The position numbers were made by a program, and so were the translations under genes. A stretch of DNA of 64,000 bases from Staphylococcus argenteus (GTDB lineage Bacteria; Bacillota; Bacilli; Staphylococcales; Staphylococcaceae): NCBI RefSeq assembly GCF_000236925.1, contig NC_016941.1, positions 2,306,566-2,370,565 on the forward strand, read 5' to 3'. Numbering within the stretch: the first letter of the stretch is position 1; every line of letters starts with the position of its first letter. Under the pieces are notes generated by a model. The model had not been told where the DNA came from. It ran no database searches and saw only the letters and a program-made list of their open reading frames with translations. Below are positions 56,646 to 64,000 of this stretch, one piece after another.

Positions 56646-57320
56646 ATGGTGCAATGTCTTGTTGTCGATGACGATCCTCAAATCCTAAATTATGTCGCTC
56701 ATCATTTACAATCTGAACATATCAATGCATACACGCAATCAAGCGGTGAAGCAGCTTTACAATTATTGGAACATCAAACAATTGATATTGCAGTTGTGGA
56801 CATTATGATGGATGGTATGGATGGTTTTCAATTATGTACTACATTAAAAAATGATTATGATATTCCCGTAATTATGCTGACTGCTCGTGATGCACTTAGT
56901 GATAAAGAACGTGCATTTATAAGTGGAACAGATGATTATGTAACAAAACCTTTTGAAGTTAAAGAACTCATTTTCAGGATTCGCGCTGTATTACGTCGTT
57001 ATGATATCAACACAAATACGGAAATGACCATTGGTAATATAACTTTAAATCAGTCATATATGGAGCTCCAAGTCGATAATAAAACGATGACATTACCAAA
57101 TAAAGAGTTTCAATTGTTATATATGCTTGTTTCCCATCCTAAACAAATTTTTTCACGCGAACATATTATTGAAAAAATATGGGGATATGATTATGAAGGA
57201 GATGAGCGAACTGTTGACGTACATATTAAGCGACTACGCCAAAGATTAAAAAAATTAAATGCCACACTTACTATTGAAACAGTAAGAGGACAAGGCTATA
57301 AGGTGGAGAACCATGTTTAA
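56646..57320 (+). CDS. hssR: Haem-sensing response regulator HssR
   Basis: A 224-residue OmpR-type regulator. In the receiver domain (1-115) Asp8 and Asp9 form the acidic pocket, Asp52 in [11 protein letters not shown] is the phosphorylation site, and Lys in YVTKPF is conserved. The winged-helix domain (~130-222) ends [10 protein letters not shown]...[13 protein letters not shown] 56646 has AAGGAG; the frame is open further upstream to 56556 but lacks a ribosome-binding site. It activates hrtBA. The stop overlaps hssS. Confidence 0.96.
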   Translation: MVQCLVVDDDPQILNYVAHHLQSEHINAYTQSSGEAALQLLEHQTIDIAVVDIMMDGMDGFQLCTTLKNDYDIPVIMLTARDALSDKERAFISGTDDYVTKPFEVKELIFRIRAVLRRYDINTNTEMTIGNITLNQSYMELQVDNKTMTLPNKEFQLLYMLVSHPKQIFSREHIIEKIWGYDYEGDERTVDVHIKRLRQRLKKLNATLTIETVRGQGYKVENHV

Positions 57321-58686
57321 AACACTCTATGCTAGAATTGCCATTTATTCCATTACAGTCATTTTATTTAGCGCAATAATAAGCTTTGTATTAACCAATG
57401 TGTACTACCATTTTAATTTGAAAGCTACGAATGATGCTAAAATCATGAGGACTCTTAAAGAAGCCAGACAATATGAACAAGAATCCGAACCAGCAGATAT
57501 TCAAAAATACTTTAAACATTTAGGACAAATGAACTATCAAATCATGACGATTGATCAAAAAGGTCATAAAACGTTTTATGGTGAGCCCTTTAGAAAAGAT
57601 ACGCTATCTAAAGAAGCAATTAACAATGTATTAAACTACAAAGACTATCATGGTATTAAAAATAAACCCTTTGAATTATTTGTGACTGGATTCTTTGATA
57701 ATGAGACGGATAATACAGTTGGTGTGCATTTTAAAACAAAAGAAGGATCATTAGCTGTATTCATGCGTCCAGATATTGGTGAGACGTTTAGTGAATTTAG
57801 AACTTTCTTAGCTGTATTATTGATATTATTATTGTTCATCTCAATTTCCTTAGTAATCGCTTCAACGTACTCAATTATTCGTCCTGTGCAAAAGTTAAAG
57901 CAAGCAACTGAAAGACTAATTGAAGGTGATTTTGAAACACCTATCAAACAAACACGAAAAGATGAAATTGGTACATTACAGTTCCATTTCAATAAAATGA
58001 GACAATCACTGGGTCAAGTTGATCAAATGAGACAACATTTCGTACAAAATGTGTCACACGAAATAAAAACACCATTAACGCATATTCATCATTTATTAAG
58101 CGAGTTACAACAAACGTCTAATAAACAGTTACAACAACAATACATTAACGATATTTTTACCATTACTAAGCAGCTAAGCGGTTTGACAACTGAATTGTTA
58201 CTTTTATCTGAAATAGATAATCATCAACATTTATCCTTTGATGATCATATAGAAATAGATCAACTCATTAAAGAAATCATTCGTCACGAGCAATTTGCTG
58301 CCGATGAAAAGTCTTTAATCATTTTAGCCGACTTGGAACCTATACATTTCCTAGGAAATCAACGATTACTGCATCAAGCAATGAGTAATTTGTTAATCAA
58401 TGCCATTAAGTATACAGATGTTGGTGGTGCGATTGACATCGCTTTGCAACATAGTCACAACAACATCATTTTCACAATAAGTAATGAGGGTTCACCAATT
58501 AGTCCACAAACTGAAGCACGTTTATTTGAACGTTTTTATAAAGTGAGCAAACATGATAATAGCAATGGTTTAGGTCTCGCAATTACAAAATCCATCATTG
58601 AATTGCATCATGGTACAATCCAATTCACACAAAGTAACGAGTATGTAACCACCTTTACTATTACACTGCCAAATAATTCACATTAA
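57313..58686 (+). CDS. hssS: Haem-sensing histidine kinase HssS
   Basis: A 457-residue membrane kinase. Segment 1 (about 9-30) and segment 2 (~164-186) bound an extracellular sensor. HAMP (~187-240), the H box [13 protein letters not shown] with His249, the N box LLINAIKY and G box [10 protein letters not shown] follow. These match HssS of S. aureus, which detects haem stress. It overlaps hssR by eight bases, so the two are co-translated. Confidence 0.96.
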   Translation: MFKTLYARIAIYSITVILFSAIISFVLTNVYYHFNLKATNDAKIMRTLKEARQYEQESEPADIQKYFKHLGQMNYQIMTIDQKGHKTFYGEPFRKDTLSKEAINNVLNYKDYHGIKNKPFELFVTGFFDNETDNTVGVHFKTKEGSLAVFMRPDIGETFSEFRTFLAVLLILLLFISISLVIASTYSIIRPVQKLKQATERLIEGDFETPIKQTRKDEIGTLQFHFNKMRQSLGQVDQMRQHFVQNVSHEIKTPLTHIHHLLSELQQTSNKQLQQQYINDIFTITKQLSGLTTELLLLSEIDNHQHLSFDDHIEIDQLIKEIIRHEQFAADEKSLIILADLEPIHFLGNQRLLHQAMSNLLINAIKYTDVGGAIDIALQHSHNNIIFTISNEGSPISPQTEARLFERFYKVSKHDNSNGLGLAITKSIIELHHGTIQFTQSNEYVTTFTITLPNNSH

Positions 58687-58691
58687 TCTTT

Positions 58692-58738
58692 ACCTCCTGA
58701 AAAAACATTTCTGTTTTTATTTCAGGAGGTATCTTTTA
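58692..58738 (+). terminator. Terminator of hssRS
   Basis: ACCTCCTGAA (58692-58701) pairs with TTCAGGAGGT (58721-58730), followed by ATCTTTTA. Confidence 0.78.
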
Positions 58739-58848
58739 TATTGATTGGCACTTTCTAGCCACTTAACATTTAATTTCTACCATTCAACAAAATTTAAATA
58801 TATCGATGGTCGTTTATGGTTTAATAATTTTAAAGGAGGCATTAACCT

Positions 58849-59292
58849 ATGATGAAACTCAATTTATTTATCAATGCAAATGAGACGGAATCTTATATTG
58901 ATATACATGCACCTAAAATGAATGATCACGTTCAAAGTATTATTAATGCAGTCAATGATTTAGACAAATCACATACACTAGTCGGATACATAGACAAAGA
59001 AATCCATATCATTCACGTATCAGATGTTATAACATTCCAAGTTATTAATAAAAATGTTACAGCAATTACAAGCAACCAAAAATTCAAACTAAAATTACGA
59101 CTTTATGAACTAGAAAAACAATTACCACAACATTTCATTCGCATTTCCAAATCAGAAATCGTCAACAAGTATTACATTGAAAAATTATTATTAGAGCCAA
59201 ATGGACTTATACGTATGTATCTTAAAGATGCACACTACACCTATTCTTCTAGACGCTATTTAAAATCTATAAAGGAGCGCTTATCAATATGA
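58849..59292 (+). CDS. LytTR-domain DNA-binding protein
   Basis: A 147-residue regulator without receiver domain. The C-terminal LytTR domain (about 50-145) shows [29 protein letters not shown] and [14 protein letters not shown], typical of the fold. The N-terminal half is short and without a known motif. AAAGGAGG precedes two adjacent ATG codons (58849, 58852). It is coupled (ATGA) to the DUF3021 gene downstream, a pairing common in Firmicutes. Signal and targets unknown. Confidence 0.88.
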   Translation: MMKLNLFINANETESYIDIHAPKMNDHVQSIINAVNDLDKSHTLVGYIDKEIHIIHVSDVITFQVINKNVTAITSNQKFKLKLRLYELEKQLPQHFIRISKSEIVNKYYIEKLLLEPNGLIRMYLKDAHYTYSSRRYLKSIKERLSI

Positions 59293-59744
59293 AAAATTTA
59301 AAAAACGCATTATTTATTAGCTTAATCATTGGTTTGTCCCTTTCACTGTTCTTTAGTATGTTATTTTCGGACGGCAAATATTATCCACTCAATCCACAAT
59401 CAACTATCGGCATATTTTATTACACTCATTTCACAGAAACTACCGTAATGTTGATTTCTATCATTTTATGGTTACTCATAGGCGTCGTCTTTTTCCTTGG
59501 AGATTTTATCTTTAAATACACAGATTGGGGCATTACTAAAGCAACTATAGTGCATTTCATAACAACGTATTTCGGATTCTTACCTTTAGCAATACTTGCC
59601 GGTTGGTTTCCACTAACAATAAATTACCTAATCATATTTACAATTATCTTTATTGTGGTTTACACATTGATTTGGATAATTCAATTCTTTAAAAACAAGA
59701 ACTACGTAGACACTATTAACGAGCAACTGAAACAATTAAAATAA
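59289..59744 (+). CDS. DUF3021 membrane protein
   Basis: A 151-residue protein with four membrane segments (about 7-28, 47-70, 80-105, 115-135) and a short charged tail. The four-segment layout and coupling to a LytTR gene identify DUF3021, a likely membrane partner of the regulator. It overlaps the LytTR stop by ATGA. A terminator follows. Function unknown. Confidence 0.85.
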   Translation: MKNLKNALFISLIIGLSLSLFFSMLFSDGKYYPLNPQSTIGIFYYTHFTETTVMLISIILWLLIGVVFFLGDFIFKYTDWGITKATIVHFITTYFGFLPLAILAGWFPLTINYLIIFTIIFIVVYTLIWIIQFFKNKNYVDTINEQLKQLK

Positions 59745-59760
59745 TTTTATTAAAATTATA

Positions 59761-59812
59761 AAAGCTATACATTGCATTAAAGTAGTCTCTTCTGCAATGT
59801 ATAGCTTTATGC
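59761..59812. terminator. Bidirectional terminator
   Basis: AAAGCTATACATTGCA (59762-59777) pairs perfectly with TGCAATGTATAGCTTT (59794-59809), between the DUF3021 gene and the convergent TetR gene. Confidence 0.9.
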
Positions 59813-59919
59813 CGTATTTATTTTAAACACGCATGAATTGAATAATATGTTTTTACTAATCTCAAATTGAATTGTAACTGCAACTGTCCTTTACGACATC
59901 ATCATATCATGATAAAAAC

Positions 59920-60483
59920 CTAACGAAATGCATTCACAAATATTTTATTCATTATTTCCGCTACTTCTTTAGGACTTTCTTTATATCCTCTTATCACCCA
60001 ATCTTGTAAAACACCAATTACAGCATTACTCATAAATATTAATAAAAAATATTTCTCTTTTGTCGTTAACATTTTTGTATTTAACACTGGTACGATATTA
60101 ATTTCAATTCTTTGTTGTATAGATTTTTTGATAACTTGATGTATTTTATATGCACTATCATCGCCTAATAATTTTAATATCAGTTGCCCTTCACTTAACC
60201 AAAAATGAATCATCTTATTTAAAAAGATTACTTGCGTAGTAACACTTTCTTTAAGAAACTTCTTTTTTGCATTTTTCAATAACATATTAAGGTAAATATA
60301 GACAAAATCGTCTTTACTTTTAAAATGCGCATAAAACGTTGTTCTACTTATTTGGCTTTCATTACAAATATCTTTAATTGTGATATCAGTATATGACTTT
60401 CTTGTTAAAAGACTATACAATCCATCATGAATACGATTGACCGTTCTTGTTATACGACTATCTGTAAAAGCTGTTTGATCCAT
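59920..60483 (-). CDS. TetR-family regulator of the adjacent ABC exporter
   Basis: A 187-residue protein. TetR_N at ~15-60 (DITIKDICNESQISRTTFYAHFKSK) is followed by a helical ligand-binding half ending WVIRGYKESPKEVAEIM, as in the regulator at 49030. ATG 60483 has GGTGG upstream; the frame extends to 60507 without one. It is divergent from the ABC exporter genes across a palindrome at 60502-60524, so it probably represses them. Confidence 0.87.
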   Translation of the reverse strand: MDQTAFTDSRITRTVNRIHDGLYSLLTRKSYTDITIKDICNESQISRTTFYAHFKSKDDFVYIYLNMLLKNAKKKFLKESVTTQVIFLNKMIHFWLSEGQLILKLLGDDSAYKIHQVIKKSIQQRIEINIVPVLNTKMLTTKEKYFLLIFMSNAVIGVLQDWVIRGYKESPKEVAEIMNKIFVNAFR

Positions 60484-60501
60484 AAGTTCACCACCTTTTC
60501 C

Positions 60502-60524
60502 GAACATTCAAAGCAAATATGTTC
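60502..60524. promoter_or_regulatory. Candidate TetR operator
   Basis: GAACAT (60502-60507) and ATGTTC (60519-60524) form an inverted repeat with an 11-base spacer, in the region between TetR and exporter starts. Confidence 0.55.
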
Positions 60525-60613
60525 ACTATTTATTAATTTATTATCCGCAACCATAATATACGCTTAAGATGATATATAAATAAAGTAAAATGTGTATTAA
60601 TACAGGGGGGATT

Positions 60614-61345
60614 ATGATGACTCAAAGTATAGCAACATTAGACAATGTTGTTAAAACGTATAATAAACAACTCGTGTTAGATCAAATTAGTATGACTATT
60701 AACGAAGGTGAATTACTTGGTTTAATAGGACCTAGTGGATCTGGTAAAACAACTACAATAAAGTGCCTTTTAGGCATGGAAAAGATTGATAAAGGGGCAG
60801 CAGAGATTTTCAATCAAAAAATGCCTAATCGTAATGTTTTAAAACGATTAGGTTATATGGGGCAAACAGATGCGTTATATGAAAATTTAACTGCTTATGA
60901 AAACTTGAAGTTTTTCGGTCATTTATCAGGGCTTAAAGGAAAAGTATTAGAAGAACATATAAACAAGCATACAACATTAGTAGATTTAGAACATGCTTTA
61001 ACTAAAAAAGTGAGTCAATTTTCAGGGGGAATGAAACGTCGACTATCTATAGCAATGACACTATTATCGGAACCGGATTTGATTATTTTAGATGAACCAA
61101 CTGTTGGGATAGACCCTAAATTACGCCAACATATTTGGAAACAATTTAAAGAAATGACGCAAAATGGTAAAAGTGTTGTCGTCACTACACATGTTATGGA
61201 CGAGGCAGAACGTTGTGATAAAGTGGGTCTTATTGTTGACGGAAAACTATTCGCTTTAGATACACCAGCTAATTTAAAAGAACAATTTAATGTAGACACA
61301 ATTGAAGCGGTATTTATTAAAGCTGAGGAGGTTCGCCAATCATGA
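60614..61345 (+). CDS. ABC exporter ATP-binding protein
   Basis: A 243-residue ATPase. Walker A is GPSGSGKTT, the Q loop is YMGQTDALYENLT, the signature FSGGMKRRLSI, Walker B LIILDEPTVGIDP, and the switch His lies in VTTHVMDEAE. It resembles the DrrA/YhgE-type drug exporters. GGGGGG precedes adjacent ATGs at 60614 and 60617; the frame extends to 60590 without a site. It overlaps the permease gene by ATGA. Confidence 0.9.
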   Translation: MMTQSIATLDNVVKTYNKQLVLDQISMTINEGELLGLIGPSGSGKTTTIKCLLGMEKIDKGAAEIFNQKMPNRNVLKRLGYMGQTDALYENLTAYENLKFFGHLSGLKGKVLEEHINKHTTLVDLEHALTKKVSQFSGGMKRRLSIAMTLLSEPDLIILDEPTVGIDPKLRQHIWKQFKEMTQNGKSVVVTTHVMDEAERCDKVGLIVDGKLFALDTPANLKEQFNVDTIEAVFIKAEEVRQS

Positions 61346-62424
61346 AAATTATAGCCATTATAGGACGCGTATTGAAAGAAATGTTACGTGATAAACGTAC
61401 ACTTGCGCTAATGTTTCTAGCACCAATTTTAATATTGACGCTTATGTATTTTATTTTTAACGGTGATGAAAACGATTTGAAAATCGGTATCGATACATCT
61501 GTTTCATCAAATATAACAAAACAATTGCCATCATCAGACATAAAAACTCAAACGTTCCATTCTCATGAAAATATCAAATCTAAAATAGAAAATAATCACC
61601 TTGATGGTTTTATTTATCAAGAAAATCAAACATTACATGTCATATATACAAATGAAGATCCTAACAAATCTAATATGATCAAACAAATGATTGGCAAAGC
61701 TATACAACAAGATAAAATAAGTGATATAAAGCATCTAATTGAAAAATTGCCTGCATCAATGAAACCAACGAACAATCAAAATATAAGCATTTCACATTCT
61801 TATTTATACGGTAATTCTGATAGTACTTATTTCGATAAAATGTTTCCAATACTAATGGGTTTCTTCGTATTTTTATTTGTATTTCTAATATCAGGTATAG
61901 CTTTATTACGTGAACGTACAACAGGTACGTTAGAACGTGTATTATCAACTTCAATTCGTCGAAGTGAAATCGTCATCGGCTATCTGATTGGCTATGGTAT
62001 ATTCGCAATCATTCAAACATTAATCATAGTCCTATTTTCAATATATTTATTGAACATTAATTTAGCAGGTAGCTTATGGTATGTTGTTTTAATCAATATT
62101 TGTTTAGCTATCACTGCGCTATCAATGGGTATTTTCATTTCTACATTTGCTAATTCTGAGTTTCAAATGATTCAATTTATTCCACTAGTTGCTGTACCTC
62201 AGGTATTCTTTTCAGGAATTTTCCCACTTGAAAATATGCCTGATTGGCTAGGTAATATCGGATATCTATTTCCGCTAAGATATGCTGGTGATGCATTAAC
62301 AAATGTCATGATTAAAGGGCAAGGCTGGAATCATATTTGGTTTGATTTATTAGTACTAGTCATTTTCATCACTATCTTTATCATCTTAAATATCGTTGGT
62401 CTAAAACACTACAGACAGGTATAA
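61342..62424 (+). CDS. ABC-2 type exporter permease
   Basis: A 360-residue permease. The first segment (~18-37) is followed by a ~130-residue outer region, then five membrane segments. RERTTGTLERVLSTSIRRSEIVIGYLIGYG is the ABC-2 coupling motif, and FSGIFPLENMPDWLGNIGYLFPLRY is the conserved pre-terminal loop. It forms a pump with the ATPase before it; the TetR gene regulates. Substrate unknown, but drug or lipid export is likely. Confidence 0.9.
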   Translation: MKIIAIIGRVLKEMLRDKRTLALMFLAPILILTLMYFIFNGDENDLKIGIDTSVSSNITKQLPSSDIKTQTFHSHENIKSKIENNHLDGFIYQENQTLHVIYTNEDPNKSNMIKQMIGKAIQQDKISDIKHLIEKLPASMKPTNNQNISISHSYLYGNSDSTYFDKMFPILMGFFVFLFVFLISGIALLRERTTGTLERVLSTSIRRSEIVIGYLIGYGIFAIIQTLIIVLFSIYLLNINLAGSLWYVVLINICLAITALSMGIFISTFANSEFQMIQFIPLVAVPQVFFSGIFPLENMPDWLGNIGYLFPLRYAGDALTNVMIKGQGWNHIWFDLLVLVIFITIFIILNIVGLKHYRQV

Positions 62425-62487
62425 ATTTTATAAACGCAACTAATTTATAATGCCACTTTACAATTTTAAAATTTCTAAATACCAATC

Positions 62488-62536
62488 TAAAAAAGCGGTA
62501 AGTTCTATCTCATTGAAACAGAACTTACCGTTTTAT
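62488..62536. terminator. Bidirectional terminator
   Basis: CGGTAAGTTCT (62496-62506) pairs perfectly with AGAACTTACCG (62520-62530), between the exporter and the convergent mqo. Confidence 0.9.
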
Positions 62537-62538
62537 TA

Positions 62539-64000
62539 TTATTTTACATTCAGATATTTTGTTACTTCTTTATTAATTTCATGATATAAATCTTCATGAT
62601 CTGTTAAGCGATAACCAAATGACGGCACCATTTCTTTAATCTTTGGTTCCCATCCTTTGAATTCATCACGATAACATCGCTGTAAAACATCAAACATAAT
62701 ATCAACAGCTGTTGATGCTCCAGGAGATGCCCCTAGTAATGCAGCTAACGTACCATCATCTGATGTAATAACCTCTGTACCAAATTGTAAATTACCCTTA
62801 GCATCTTCAGTATCTTTAATTACTTGTACACGTTGACCCGCTTTAATAACTTCCCAATCTTCATTTTTGGCATTTGGGAAAAAGACTCTTAAATCATCCA
62901 TACGCTCATCGTTTGATAACATCAATTGTGACACTAAATACTTCGTAAGACTCATTTCTTTAATACCTGCAGATAACATCGTTACAATATTATTCGGCTT
63001 AACAGATTTAATTAAATCCATATGTGAACCTGTTTTTAAAAATTTTGGTGAAAATCCTGCAAATGGACCAAATAATAATGAACGTTTACCGTCTACAAAG
63101 CGTGTATCTAAATGTGGTACTGACATTGGTGGTGCACCGACTGCTGCTTTCCCATAAACTTTAGCATGATGACGATCAATGACCTCTTGATTCGTACAAC
63201 GAAGGAATAAACCACTAACAGGGAATCCCCCGATATGTTTTGATTGCTTAATTCCTGTTTTTTGTAATAATGGCAAACTCGCGCCACCAGCACCAATAAA
63301 TACAAAATCAGCTTCATAAGTTTTTGTTTCATTATTTACTAAATCTTTTACTTTTACTAACCATGCCCCTGTTGTTTGTTGTTTGATATCTAAAACATTT
63401 TGTTTGTATTGAATATCAACACCACTTTGTTCTAAATTATTAAATAACTTTGCAGTTAAAGCACCAAAGTTCACATCTGTACCTGTTTCATCATATGTTA
63501 ACGCAATAGGTTCATCAGACTTACGACCTTCAATCATTAATGGAACCCAAGATTTCATTTCTTCTTCATCTTGAGATAACTTCATTTTTTCGAATAAAAC
63601 ACTTTTTTGCAATGTTGCTACACGATTTTTAATAAATGCGACATTTTCTTCTCCAATAACAAAACTCATGTGCGGCACCGCTTGAATAAAATGCCCTGGG
63701 TTATCTAATTGTCCATTTTTAACTAAATATGCCCAAAATTGCTTAGATATTTGATATTGCTCGTTTATCTTAATAGCCTTATTACAATCGACCGTGCCAT
63801 CCTTGCCTTCTTTTGTATAGTTCAACTCGCAAAGTGCTGAATGCCCTGTACCGGCATTATTCCATACATTTGAACTCTCTTCGCCAGGTTGTGATAATTT
63901 CTCAAACACTTTAATGTTCTTCTCGGGTGATAATTCTTTCAATAATGTTCCTAAAGTTGCACTCATAATACCGCCACCTATTAAGATGACATCTGTTTTG
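62539..64000 (-). CDS. mqo: Malate:quinone oxidoreductase, N-terminus outside window
   Basis: The frame runs off the window end. About 486 residues are visible, beginning [17 protein letters not shown], the FAD-binding GxGxxS motif, so only ~10 residues are missing. [32 protein letters not shown] and [17 protein letters not shown] are family signatures. The enzyme is membrane-associated and oxidises malate to oxaloacetate, passing electrons to menaquinone. S. aureus has two Mqo proteins; I do not distinguish them here. An internal ATG at 63966 is not the start, because the FAD motif lies before it. Confidence 0.95.
   Translation of the reverse strand, partial: KTDVILIGGGIMSATLGTLLKELSPEKNIKVFEKLSQPGEESSNVWNNAGTGHSALCELNYTKEGKDGTVDCNKAIKINEQYQISKQFWAYLVKNGQLDNPGHFIQAVPHMSFVIGEENVAFIKNRVATLQKSVLFEKMKLSQDEEEMKSWVPLMIEGRKSDEPIALTYDETGTDVNFGALTAKLFNNLEQSGVDIQYKQNVLDIKQQTTGAWLVKVKDLVNNETKTYEADFVFIGAGGASLPLLQKTGIKQSKHIGGFPVSGLFLRCTNQEVIDRHHAKVYGKAAVGAPPMSVPHLDTRFVDGKRSLLFGPFAGFSPKFLKTGSHMDLIKSVKPNNIVTMLSAGIKEMSLTKYLVSQLMLSNDERMDDLRVFFPNAKNEDWEVIKAGQRVQVIKDTEDAKGNLQFGTEVITSDDGTLAALLGASPGASTAVDIMFDVLQRCYRDEFKGWEPKIKEMVPSFGYRLTDHEDLYHEINKEVTKYLNVK

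Overview
The window is low-GC Firmicutes chromosome and is recognisably Staphylococcus aureus. The gene order (fdh, lcpC, hutUI/hutR, fosB, hutG, spdC, rpiA, galM, mpg, gltS, fni, corA, tcaRAB, hrtAB/hssRS, mqo) and many protein sequences are ones I know from S. aureus. Strong AGGAGG-type ribosome binding sites, CcpA cre boxes and short bidirectional terminators fit that assignment. I see no tRNA, rRNA, CRISPR array, prophage or replication origin. The only mobile DNA is one decayed IS1182-type insertion sequence.

Layout. 1-6310 (minus strand): the end of a small membrane protein, a molybdopterin formate dehydrogenase with its DUF1641 partner, the LCP ligase LcpC and an inositol-monophosphatase-like protein. 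6406-6549: a 144-nt sRNA gene that matches RsaI, with its own cre-controlled promoter. 6697-14445: WYL and RpiR regulators, a CPBP protease, an amino-acid permease, small membrane proteins, a HAD phosphatase and a bile-acid-type transporter. 14713-18141: an unknown protein, a glucose/maltose-type PTS permease and its divergent RpiR regulator. 18199-22222: an AHSA1 protein, an NhaC-family transporter behind a SAM-I riboswitch (so probably methionine-linked), and a short-chain dehydrogenase with a probable SigB promoter.

22338-29359: an M20 amidohydrolase, then histidine degradation (hutU-hutI, divergent hutR, detached hutG) with the fosfomycin-resistance gene fosB between hutR and hutG. 29648-38318: SpdC, RpiA, a MOSC protein, aldose epimerase, a YnfA protein, an ABC-2 exporter pair, a DUF805 protein and a 3-methyladenine DNA glycosylase. 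38658-44819: a glutamate symporter, type 2 isopentenyl-diphosphate isomerase, CorA, a hotdog thioesterase with an odd start, an esterase and unknowns. 44820-46280: structured repeats and the broken transposase.

46315-62424 is rich in stress and efflux genes: an EmrAB-like pump with a TetR regulator, the tcaRAB teicoplanin locus, a YdcF-type protein, the haem detoxification system (hrtAB exporter, hssRS sensor), a LytTR/DUF3021 pair, and a TetR-controlled ABC exporter. The window ends inside malate:quinone oxidoreductase.

Connections: carbon catabolite control recurs. Good cre boxes lie at RsaI, the permease at 10315, the PTS gene, hutUI and gltS, tying sugar status to amino-acid use and to an sRNA. 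A second theme is defence of the cell envelope and export of toxic compounds (lcpC, spdC, tcaA, fosB, hrtAB and three efflux sets).
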